64,000 bases of DNA from JABDJZ01 sp047619685 (lineage in GTDB: Bacteria; Bacteroidota; Rhodothermia; Rhodothermales; UBA10348), in contig JBLHLC010000017.1 in assembly GCA_047619685.1 (NCBI GenBank), forward strand, positions 19,795 through 83,794, read 5' to 3'. The notes beneath the pieces were generated by a model, which saw only the letters and a list, made by a program, of their open reading frames with translations, did not search any database and was not told where the DNA came from. Made by a program: the position numbers and the translations under genes. Of this stretch, positions 18,047-25,723 are shown in pieces (position 1 is the first letter of the stretch; every line of letters begins with the position of its first letter).

Positions 18047-19039
18047 ATGACCATCGGCCTCATATACGACCTGCATCAATCCTACCCCTGGCGGCCCGGA
18101 GACCCTCCGGATGCCGACGCGGAGTACGAGCCCATCGAGACGGTGGAGGCTCTGGAGCAGGCCATTGGCGCTCTGGGCCATGACACACTACGTATCGGGA
18201 CGCCGCGGGACCTTCTGCTGCGGGGACCTCGCGGCATCGACGCGGCGGTCAATATTGCGGAAGGCGCGTGGACGCGAAACAGGGAGGGCTGGGCGCCGAC
18301 CTTGTTGGAGATGTGGGGTATTCCCTACCTGGGCTCGGACGCCCTGGCGTTGTCCCTCAGCCTGGACAAGGTGTATACCAAAGAACTGGCGGCAGCGGCG
18401 GGTCTGCACACCCCCGCATTTGCTTCGTTCGAAGCCGGGCAGGAGGTCGTGGCGCCCGCCGGGTACCCACTTTTCGTCAAACCGCGCCTGGAGGGGACGG
18501 CCAAGGGAATCCGTCCGAGCAGCGTGGTCCACAATCTGGCAGAACTCGAGGCCGAAGTCGCATTCGTTACCCGGGAATACGGCCAAGCTGCCTTGGTAGA
18601 GGCTTTCATTGTAGGGGGCGGAGAATACACGGTAGCCGTGGTGGGCAACCCTCCCAGGGCCCTCCCGATGCTGCAGCGCGCCGTGGATCAAGGAACCCGT
18701 ATTGGGTCACATGCCCTCGAGCGATTTGGCGACCGCGCCTGGGCATTGGAAGGGACCATGGATCCGGGGCTTGAGTCTCTGATGCAGCGTCAATCGCTGG
18801 CGGTGTTTGAGAAATTGGGTTGTCGCGATTTCGCCAGGATAGACTTTCGGGTGGATGCCGACGGCATCGCGTGGTTTCTTGAGATCAATCCCCTCCCGAC
18901 CTTCGCGCCCGACGGGACTTTCGCCGTGATGGCCGAACTCATGGGGCAGAGTTACCCGGAGTTCCTCTCAGACCTGCTGAGGGAGGCGTTGGAGCGCGCA
19001 CTTTCCGAAAGACAACCCAGCTACACGGATCACGCATGA
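18047..19039 (+). CDS. ATP-grasp ligase, D-alanine--D-alanine ligase-like
   Basis: 330-residue ATP-grasp enzyme related to Ddl. I use the ATG at 18047 (MTIGLIYDLHQSY) because the open frame upstream is antisense to the cyclase gene. Features are NIAEGAWTRNREGWAP (Ddl-like), the ATP-grasp segment YPLFVKPRLEGTAKGI, and the metal site FARIDFRVDADG with FLEINPLPTF. The glycine-rich loop differs from classical Ddl (which has GSSxG), so the substrate may not be D-alanine. Its stop overlaps the start of the KamA-like gene by 4 bp (ATGA). The tight pair suggests ligation of an amino acid made by the mutase; this is inference. Confidence 0.85.
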   Translation: MTIGLIYDLHQSYPWRPGDPPDADAEYEPIETVEALEQAIGALGHDTLRIGTPRDLLLRGPRGIDAAVNIAEGAWTRNREGWAPTLLEMWGIPYLGSDALALSLSLDKVYTKELAAAAGLHTPAFASFEAGQEVVAPAGYPLFVKPRLEGTAKGIRPSSVVHNLAELEAEVAFVTREYGQAALVEAFIVGGGEYTVAVVGNPPRALPMLQRAVDQGTRIGSHALERFGDRAWALEGTMDPGLESLMQRQSLAVFEKLGCRDFARIDFRVDADGIAWFLEINPLPTFAPDGTFAVMAELMGQSYPEFLSDLLREALERALSERQPSYTDHA

Positions 19040-20241
19040 CACGGCCCGATCACGTTTCAGAAACAGATTGGGCCGACTGGAAATGGCACATGCGGAATCG
19101 GGTGTCCAGTCCCGAGGCATTGGCCGACTGGATCCATCCGACGGACGATGAACTGAGCGGCATCGAGGAGACAAAGGGCATCTTCCGATGGAATATTACT
19201 CCGTATTACGCGTCGCTTATGGATCCGACGGACGCATCGTGTGCGGTTCGACGGCAAGTAGTGCCGCTGGCCGTGGAGTGTGAGCCGGACCTGGTGGGCG
19301 TGGTTGACCCGCTCGAGGAAGTGGCCCATTCGCCCGTCAAGAATCTCATTCACAACTACCCGGACCGCGTGGCTTTTTGCGTCACGTCGGAATGCGCGAT
19401 CTACTGTCGATACTGCCTCCGCAAGCGTATGGTGGGCGATTCCGACGCCATGATGCGCAAGAACGAGGTCGATGAAGCCGTCGACTATATCGCCGGACAT
19501 CCCGAAATACGGGACGTGCTCCTGACGGGAGGAGACCCGCTCACGTTCGGCGACAAAGGCATCGAGCGCATAGTCTCTGCTCTTCGTGCCATACCGCACG
19601 TCAAGATTATCCGGATCGGTAGCCGGATGCCGGTAAAGTTACCCCAGCGGATTACGCCCGAATTGGTTGATATGCTTTCGCAATACCATCCGATTTGGGT
19701 GAACACACATTTCAACCATCCGAAGGAGTTGACCGCCGACGCAGATGCAGCGCTGGGCCGCCTTCTTGGAGGGGGGATACCCGTCGGCAACCAGACGGTA
19801 CTCCTGCGGGGTATCAATGACAATCTGGACACCCTTCGTGACCTGTTCAACGGGCTTGTCCACATGCGAGCCAGGCCCTACTACCTCTATCAGGCGCAGC
19901 TGATTGGCGGCACGAGGCACCTTCGCACGTCAATTGAGCACGGAATGCAGCTCATGGAGCGCCTGCAGGGCACCATGACTGGGTTCGGAATACCTGCATA
20001 CGTTCTGGACACGCCGTACGGCAAGGTGCCATTGACCCGATCGTGGGTGTTGGGGCGATGCGGGGATCACGTGGTCATGCGCACCACTCGCGGGACGGTC
20101 TGGGCGGAGCCCAATCCACGGCCGCCGGGGGATCCCTCAGAGCCGCTTCCCGAAATTCCGATGCCGGCGGGCGCAGAAACAATTCCAACGGGCGCCGCAA
20201 AATTTGGCGAGGAGCAGCGCTGGGTGGTTCCGGCCCTCTGA
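19036..20241 (+). CDS. KamA family radical SAM aminomutase
   Basis: 401-residue relative of lysine 2,3-aminomutase, which moves an alpha-amino group to the beta carbon using SAM, a 4Fe-4S cluster and PLP. The cluster ligands are Cys120, Cys124 and Cys127 (TSECAIYCRYCLRKR). VLLTGGDPL and IRIGSRMPVKLPQRIT are typical of the family. The PLP lysine is likely that of YVLDTPYGKVPL, where the usual GGGGK loop is shorter. By eye, the position of the lysine-binding Asp293 of the clostridial enzyme is a Gln here (YQAQLIGG), so the substrate may not be lysine. It overlaps the ATP-grasp gene by 4 bp. Confidence 0.88.
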   Translation: MTRPDHVSETDWADWKWHMRNRVSSPEALADWIHPTDDELSGIEETKGIFRWNITPYYASLMDPTDASCAVRRQVVPLAVECEPDLVGVVDPLEEVAHSPVKNLIHNYPDRVAFCVTSECAIYCRYCLRKRMVGDSDAMMRKNEVDEAVDYIAGHPEIRDVLLTGGDPLTFGDKGIERIVSALRAIPHVKIIRIGSRMPVKLPQRITPELVDMLSQYHPIWVNTHFNHPKELTADADAALGRLLGGGIPVGNQTVLLRGINDNLDTLRDLFNGLVHMRARPYYLYQAQLIGGTRHLRTSIEHGMQLMERLQGTMTGFGIPAYVLDTPYGKVPLTRSWVLGRCGDHVVMRTTRGTVWAEPNPRPPGDPSEPLPEIPMPAGAETIPTGAAKFGEEQRWVVPAL

Positions 20242-20244
20242 GAC

Positions 20245-21375
20245 TTACCGCAAGAGGGTAACGGTCCGCGTGAGCACCGTGGTGGCCGTCGATAGCCGGT
20301 AGAAATAGAGACCACTGGGCAGCCCGGCCGCTTCGAAACGCACCTCGTGTTGCCCGGCCTGCCAGAAGCCATCGGCAAGCGTCTCTACCTGTCGCCCGAG
20401 CATGTCGAAGACAGACAGGTGCACGTCCGATGCCGCTGGAAGGGCAAAGCTGAACGTGGTGGTAGGGTTGAAAGGATTCGGATAGGCGGGAAGGAGGGAG
20501 ATCTCCAGAGGCAGCTCTTCAGACTCCGTGGCCGTGGAGTTCAGTGCGCCGTACGCCATGCAGGTGACCGCTTCGTAGTCGCGGTTGCTGTTGATGCCGA
20601 CCGCAGCAAATGGAGTGGCCTGGCCAGTCCCAAGGTTGATCTCTACCAAGTTCGGGCCGTCTCCGCCAGGGGACGCAAACAGGCGACCCTCCTCATCAAA
20701 CGAAAGGCCTTCCAGATCCCGTACAGAAAGAGCGGCCAGGCTGTTGGCGTTGCCACTGACCCGGTCAATCGTGACGAGCGTAGAATTGTCGTCCAGGTCC
20801 GTAACGACGGCGAACAGATTTCCAGTGATCGGACTGACCGCGATGTCATCGACATGGACCTCGCCGCCACCGAAGTTCACGTGCACGTAGTCTCGTCCGA
20901 CACCGAAAGCACCCTCCACGACCCGGCCGTTGTTGGGGTCAATCTGAACCAGAAAGTCTGTACCTGTGCGCCTCACTGAGCCAAAGAGTTCGCCGGATGA
21001 GGGATCGAATGTCAAGCCATCCACGTCCCCAGCCGAGAGCGGACCAGACTCGCCGTAGGCCGTTCCAAGCCATCCAACCGGGGAAAAAGTACCAGTCGAA
21101 AGGTCAATGGTCCCCAGAAGGCCACCATCGGCCGCATAAATGGCGGGCGTGAATGGGTGGAAGGCCATCGCTTCAATGTTCAGTGTGCCCGTGAGGCCCA
21201 CCTCTGTTTCCACGCCCGAGGCCTTGTCCACCGCGGTCAGCACATCGGCATCGAAGCGCACGCCGTTGTTATCGGCCACCAGATAACAGAAGGCCTCAGC
21301 CCCCGTGGACTGGGCTGCGACAGGAGCCACAAGGAGCGCTGCAACAGCAAGCGCAAGAAAAGTCCGACCAGACAT
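20245..21375 (-). CDS. Secreted propeller-module protein with T9SS sorting domain
   Basis: 376 residues, the smallest of four related surface proteins. The ATG at 21373-21375 begins a clear signal peptide (MSGRTFLALAVAALLVAPVA, then AQ); a longer in-frame start adds nothing. Residues about 29-274 form one copy of the module shared by the cluster: CYLVADN, a GTIDLSTGTF blade, DVDGLTFDPSSGELFGSVRRTG, VDDIAVSP, LEGLSFDEEG and NRDYEAVTC. The last 85 residues are the sorting-type domain (AYPNPFNPTTTFSFALP, FDMLGRQVETL, LPSGLYFYRL, ending TVTLLR). It is minimal in having no DUF11 or SdrD_B domain. Ligand and role are unknown. Confidence 0.85.
   Translation of the reverse strand: MSGRTFLALAVAALLVAPVAAQSTGAEAFCYLVADNNGVRFDADVLTAVDKASGVETEVGLTGTLNIEAMAFHPFTPAIYAADGGLLGTIDLSTGTFSPVGWLGTAYGESGPLSAGDVDGLTFDPSSGELFGSVRRTGTDFLVQIDPNNGRVVEGAFGVGRDYVHVNFGGGEVHVDDIAVSPITGNLFAVVTDLDDNSTLVTIDRVSGNANSLAALSVRDLEGLSFDEEGRLFASPGGDGPNLVEINLGTGQATPFAAVGINSNRDYEAVTCMAYGALNSTATESEELPLEISLLPAYPNPFNPTTTFSFALPAASDVHLSVFDMLGRQVETLADGFWQAGQHEVRFEAAGLPSGLYFYRLSTATTVLTRTVTLLR
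20554..21291 (-). repeat. Surface propeller module, copy A
   Basis: One of five copies of a roughly 250-residue repetitive module found in the four surface proteins of this cluster. The copy runs from FCYLVADN to NRDYEAVTCM. The conserved order is CYLVADN, EAxAFxP, AADxxxLGTLDLxTGxF, DVDGLxFDPxSGxLFGSVRR, IQVDPxxG, AFGxGxDY, VDDIAIxP, VxIDRxxG, VEGLSFxxxGxLF and a closing DYEAxxCLT. The spacing of these repeats suggests a beta-propeller, which is inference. Confidence 0.75.
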
Positions 21376-21430
21376 GGCAATACCGATAGAGTTCAATCTC
21401 TTCTGGTATCGGCATGGCGAGAGGGGTCTA

Positions 21431-21466
21431 AAGAAAAGGGCCGGCCCCCGCAACGGAGCCGGCCCC
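21431..21466 (-). terminator. Rho-independent terminator of the 1367-residue surface protein gene
   Basis: On the minus strand a GC-rich hairpin lies 34 bp past the gene's stop: an 8-bp stem (21458-21465 pairing with 21438-21445) with a 12-nt loop, followed by TTTTCTTTA. The plus-strand side has no T-run, so it acts on the minus-strand gene. It should separate the 4.1-kb surface gene from the smaller surface gene downstream. Confidence 0.8.
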
Positions 21467-21499
21467 ACTAAAACAAGGAGTCGTGTCGAGGAGAGACGT

Positions 21500-24400
21500 C
21501 TACTTGATTAGAATCATGGGTCTGGTATGAACACCGTTCGCGGTGACCATTCGGGCGAAGTAGGTGCCGCTCGGCATGGCACCCGCCCGGAATGTGACCT
21601 CGTGGCTGCCTGCCTGAATGTTGCCATCGTGCAGGAGGGCAACTTCCCGTCCGAGGACGTCAAAGACCGCCAACCTGATCTGCCCCGACTCTGGCACCTG
21701 GAAGGTGACCGTGGTCTGCGGATTGAACGGGTTGGGGTAGTTGCCCTTGAGGGCGTATTCGCCCGGCAGCTCTGCCGTTGGCTCGTCCTCGGATGCCGTG
21801 GAGAATGCGCCGGAGACCGGCACGCCGGTTTCCGTGGCCGAGAGGCCGAAGCCACCCACTGTGCCCGCAACCGGTCCATTCGAGAGCGTTTGGGCTCCGA
21901 AGGGAAGGGTCGAAGACACCACCTGCATGAGGAAGTCGCCGTTGGCCGCCGTATTGAAGCGCACTTGACCCATCTCGTCCGAGGCGGCCTGTGCGACCAG
22001 TACATCGCCGATATCCAGCGTGCCGTTGGCGTTCAGGTCCCTGAACAAATCCACACCCACACCCGCAAAGCCGGCTTCGCCCGTCTGATAGGCGCCGTCT
22101 CCGTTGGCATCTGCAAAGAGCGTCGTGCCCAGAGCGTTGGTTTTGCCGGTGAGACAGTCAAGGCCGCCGTAGCCAGCACCGGGGTCGTACCCGCTGCCTG
22201 AGCCGTTGCCCGGGTCGGGACCGTACGACCCATAGCCCGGCGCCGCCGGAGCTCCGGGGTCCGTGTAACCCACGCCGCTTCCAGCTGACCCGTACGAACC
22301 CTGACCAAGCGTAGCCTCGATCGTGATCGAGATGTTGATCCCGATGTCGAGGCCAATCAGAAGGGGAATCTCGGTCGCCGTAGAGGCGAAGAGTTCTCCG
22401 TTGTTGAAGAACGACAGGCCGTTGATACGGCCGGTACCCAGGTCGCGGACATCGGTGACCGTACCAAATGTGCGGTCGATCTGTGCCATGCGAGCAGACA
22501 GTCCGTCTGCCGTTCCCACGGCGAAGAGCGAGCCGTCGACCGGGTTGATGGCAATGTCATCCACCTGCGGCATCTCCGCTCCCACGACGATGTAGTCGCT
22601 GCGGGGCCCGAAGGCGCCACGGACGGCGCGACCGGTCAGCGGATCAACCTCAATGATGAGGTCTGATGCGTCCTCGCGTTGCACGATTCCAAAGAGACGT
22701 CCCTGGAAGGGGTCAAACGAGAGCCCGGTGACGCCGGTGAAGTCCTGCGGGCCGACTGCGCCTTCGCCGGAGCCCATATAGCCGATCCGATCGAACTGGC
22801 CGGTGGCCGCATTGATTGTGCCCAGCGTTTCACCATCGGTCGCGAAGAGCGTCTCAGTCCACGGGCTGTAGGCCACGGCGGCTATGTCGTCAGACAAGCC
22901 AGCCAGGAGTACATCGCTCGTTGCGCCCGGCGCAAAGGTTGACACCTCGCGATTACCGGTCAGGTAGCAGAGCGGGTCATCGCTCGGAGCCTGCGGGTAC
23001 GACGGGTACGACTCGCGGAAACCGAACTCGATACCGGTCACGTGGCTTCCGCCTGAGACCCACACAGGCACGCGGGCTGCCGTGGTCCGGAAGAATCCAG
23101 CCGGCACCGTGATGTCCATAATCCGGACGCAGTACTCGCCGGTCTCCACATCCCAGAAGGTGAAGTTGCCGCTCTTGTCAGAATCCAGCGAGGCGATTTC
23201 TACATCGTCAAAGGTGCCGCAGGTGCGGTCCAGTCCAATGGTCAGGAGATCCACTTCGAAGCCGCCAAGACCGGTTTCGTAGTGGTTGAAGATGCCATCC
23301 ACGTTGTCGTCCAGGAAGACCAGGCCGGAGATGGATCCGGTGGGCTCAGGCGCTTGATCCACGAAGATGGAGACGCAGTCCTGGTCGTCCTCGGCGTCGG
23401 GGCCGCCAACGAGAGGGCCGTACGCTTCGGCGCCGGAGCGGGAGTCGCGGTCGCCCTGATCGGCGTCCCAGACTTCCGCGCAGTTGCGGATCTCCCCGTC
23501 ATCGTCCACGCGGGCCTCAAAGGAGACGGTGATGGATTTGCCTGGGCGCAGCTCTGCGATTGTCCAGGAGAAATCGTGCTCATCGTAGGTGATGCCACCT
23601 GGCTGACCAGGAATGCTGGAGTCGGTCGCCGATCCCTCCTGAAACCACAGTCTGCTGGAGAAATAGTCCTTGATGACCACGTTGGTTGCAGTGGCGGTAG
23701 GAATCTCGACACCCTGCTCAAACTGCCGATTGGTCAGCGTGAGGGAATAGGTAACAAAGTCACCAACGCGAGGGGTCTCGTTGGAGACGCGTTTGACCAA
23801 TTCCAGGTCAGGCCGTTTGGGCGTCACCCAGACGGTGACGCAAGACTGATCGTCCTCGGACTCGTGTCCGTATGCAAGCGGCCCACCCGATTGCACGGCG
23901 GTGCGTGAGTCCCGGTCGTTGGGATCGGCCGCGTGTACTTCGGCGCAGTTGGAGTACTCACCGGCGTTGACCATTTCGGCCTGCATCACCAGGGTGAGCG
24001 ACTTGCCGGCTCGCAGCGACTCGATGTGCCACGACGTATTGGCCGGGTTAAAGGTTATGCCATTGGTGCCGCCAACAGTGGCTGAACCGTCCACATAGTG
24101 CTGCCCGGGCTGGAGGTAATCGGCGATCGTGATGCTGGTAGCATCGGCCGTCGGGAGTTCGGCACCATCCACGAAATTGCGGTTGGTGACGGTCACAGAG
24201 TAGGTGATGATGTCTCCCTGGATGGGACGGTCATCGTCAACCACCTTGAGGACTTCCAGGTCAACAAGGAGGGCACCCGCCCAGAGGCTGACACAGTCCT
24301 CGTCGTCCTGGCGTTTGGCGTTCGCGAGTGGCCCGCCGGACTCGGCGCCGGTCGTGGAGTCGCGATCCGGCATGTCGGCATCCCAAACTTCGGCGCAGTT

Positions 24401-25603
24401 GGTGTATTCACCCTCAGCCTCCACTTTGGCGCGGATGACGAGCGATGTGGCTTTGCCGGGATTCAGTTCCCCAAGGTGCCAGGTGGTCGAAGCCTCGTCA
24501 AACGTGCCGAGTCCGGTACTGGCGTCGACCAGCGTCAGGCCGTGTGGCAGGTAGTCCTTGACCTGAATGTCCCGAGCGATGTTGGTCGGGAATGCCCGGC
24601 CGTCCTTGGACTCCGTGTTATTGGCGAGTGTGATCGTGAAGGTGACAATGTCTCCCTCCAGGGGATACTGGTTATCGACCACCTTGGTGACCTCAAGGTC
24701 AATGGTCTTCCCCTGCGACGGGCGCACGATGACCGTGCTGCTGTTGTTGGCCGTATTCAGGTCAGGCAGAGAACCGCCACTCTCGACGGTAGCCGTGTTG
24801 GTAAACGTGGCCCCGCACGCAGCCCAACCAAATTGGCGAAAGGTCGCCGACTCGCCCGCTCCAAGGTCCAGAATCCAGGTTGTGGTCTTGAAATCTCCGA
24901 CGCGTGCATACCCGTGGCTCACCTCGGGCTGGTTGATTCGGTCGAAACATCCGCTCGGATCCGCCAGCCGGTCCCGGATGACCACGCCCCAAACTGCGGG
25001 GCCGTTGTTCGTGACCGTGAGACCAAACTCAAGGCGCTGTCCGACAACAGGATCAGGATGAGAGACCGTCTTCTCAATGGAGATGTCGGTGCTCGCGATC
25101 GGGTTAACCCAAACCTCAGACTCGTGGTTTGATGGGTTCGGATCAGGATTGGAGCCAGAGGTCAGTACCCAGGCCTTGTTGGAGAATGCTGTAGCACAGG
25201 TGATACGAACGGCCTGCGTGGCGGTCATGGTCTGCCCGGCATCCAGCGTCCCGGTCCAGAGGTAGCCCTCCTCAGGGGTGCCTACCCAGTTACCGTGCGA
25301 AAACTGTGGTTGCCCGATTACTTCGGCACAATCTGCTCCGTCGTTGAACAGGTCGCGGACTTTGGCCAGGTTGGTCGCACCTCCGCTGTTGTGGACCGTG
25401 ACCGTGAACGTGATACGCTCTCCCAGAGCAGGTGTGGTATCGGTGACGGATTTAGTGAGGGTGAGATCCGAGGCGGCGGAAGTCGCCCCCGGGGTCAGGT
25501 CGAGACCGGAGCCCGAGGCGGCCCACGCGGGTGTCGTGAGCAAAACCGCGGCCGCGACCGGTACAAGAGCCTTCCTGATGCGCTCGAGAATTGTGGTAGA
25601 CAT
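21500..25603 (-). CDS. Giant surface protein: five DUF11, SdrD_B, propeller module, T9SS domain
   Basis: 1367-residue predicted adhesin-like protein. A signal peptide ends near residue 29 (TPAWAAS). Five DUF11-type repeats follow at about 45-165, 172-293, 299-440, 447-592 and 598-746; the last three carry the shared NCAEVWDAD...DRDS, DDxDCVS ends. An SdrD_B domain lies at about 756-865 and the propeller module at about 877-1152. The module is interrupted near its end by a 46-residue Gly/Tyr/Pro-rich insert (1102-1147). A small calcium-binding-like repeat (FADANGDGAYQTGE, DLNANGTLDIGD) and a sorting-type domain (last 85 residues, NPFNPQTTVTF, ending PMILIK) complete it. Likely exported by T9SS to the cell surface. 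Partner unknown. Confidence 0.88.
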   Translation of the reverse strand: MSTTILERIRKALVPVAAAVLLTTPAWAASGSGLDLTPGATSAASDLTLTKSVTDTTPALGERITFTVTVHNSGGATNLAKVRDLFNDGADCAEVIGQPQFSHGNWVGTPEEGYLWTGTLDAGQTMTATQAVRITCATAFSNKAWVLTSGSNPDPNPSNHESEVWVNPIASTDISIEKTVSHPDPVVGQRLEFGLTVTNNGPAVWGVVIRDRLADPSGCFDRINQPEVSHGYARVGDFKTTTWILDLGAGESATFRQFGWAACGATFTNTATVESGGSLPDLNTANNSSTVIVRPSQGKTIDLEVTKVVDNQYPLEGDIVTFTITLANNTESKDGRAFPTNIARDIQVKDYLPHGLTLVDASTGLGTFDEASTTWHLGELNPGKATSLVIRAKVEAEGEYTNCAEVWDADMPDRDSTTGAESGGPLANAKRQDDEDCVSLWAGALLVDLEVLKVVDDDRPIQGDIITYSVTVTNRNFVDGAELPTADATSITIADYLQPGQHYVDGSATVGGTNGITFNPANTSWHIESLRAGKSLTLVMQAEMVNAGEYSNCAEVHAADPNDRDSRTAVQSGGPLAYGHESEDDQSCVTVWVTPKRPDLELVKRVSNETPRVGDFVTYSLTLTNRQFEQGVEIPTATATNVVIKDYFSSRLWFQEGSATDSSIPGQPGGITYDEHDFSWTIAELRPGKSITVSFEARVDDDGEIRNCAEVWDADQGDRDSRSGAEAYGPLVGGPDAEDDQDCVSIFVDQAPEPTGSISGLVFLDDNVDGIFNHYETGLGGFEVDLLTIGLDRTCGTFDDVEIASLDSDKSGNFTFWDVETGEYCVRIMDITVPAGFFRTTAARVPVWVSGGSHVTGIEFGFRESYPSYPQAPSDDPLCYLTGNREVSTFAPGATSDVLLAGLSDDIAAVAYSPWTETLFATDGETLGTINAATGQFDRIGYMGSGEGAVGPQDFTGVTGLSFDPFQGRLFGIVQREDASDLIIEVDPLTGRAVRGAFGPRSDYIVVGAEMPQVDDIAINPVDGSLFAVGTADGLSARMAQIDRTFGTVTDVRDLGTGRINGLSFFNNGELFASTATEIPLLIGLDIGINISITIEATLGQGSYGSAGSGVGYTDPGAPAAPGYGSYGPDPGNGSGSGYDPGAGYGGLDCLTGKTNALGTTLFADANGDGAYQTGEAGFAGVGVDLFRDLNANGTLDIGDVLVAQAASDEMGQVRFNTAANGDFLMQVVSSTLPFGAQTLSNGPVAGTVGGFGLSATETGVPVSGAFSTASEDEPTAELPGEYALKGNYPNPFNPQTTVTFQVPESGQIRLAVFDVLGREVALLHDGNIQAGSHEVTFRAGAMPSGTYFARMVTANGVHTRPMILIK
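22148..22975 (-). repeat. Surface propeller module, copy B (with insertion)
   Basis: Second copy of the cluster's shared module, from DPLCYLTGN to LDCLTG. Relative to the other copies it carries a Gly/Tyr/Pro-rich insert of about 46 residues just before the closing DCLT motif and lacks the preceding DYEA motif. The two motif-bearing flanks stay in frame, so the gene is intact. Confidence 0.7.
23366..24709 (-). repeat. Tandem DUF11 repeats in the 1367-residue surface protein
   Basis: Three successive units of about 145 codons with the same skeleton: DLEVxKVVDxxxPxxGD, VTNxxxxxGxxxPTAxAT, xKDYLxxGL, SWxIxxLxxGKSxTL, NCAEVWDADxxDRDSxTGAxxxGPL and DDxDCVSxW. The units are diverged rather than identical, pointing to old duplication under selection. 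Confidence 0.8.
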
Positions 25604-25723
25604 AACTGTCTCTGGGTGTAAGCGAATGGGGTAGCCGCGAGTAGCGGCTCGAGACGGACGACCAGAATGGGCGACCCGGGAGATCCCGGGCCGGCGGAGG
25701 AGGCCCCGCCGACCCGATTCCCG

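Noticed and set aside
24098..25132. 344-codon plus-strand open frame opposite the 1367-residue surface protein
   Set aside because: It repeats as the complement of the DUF11 repeats and has no independent start signal or domain; the minus-strand protein is well supported.
25676..25718. Terminator after the 1474-residue surface gene
   Set aside because: Two GC hairpins (CGGCGG...CCGCCG and CCCGGGA...TCCCGGG) are present but no T-run follows on the minus strand, so I did not call a Rho-independent terminator.
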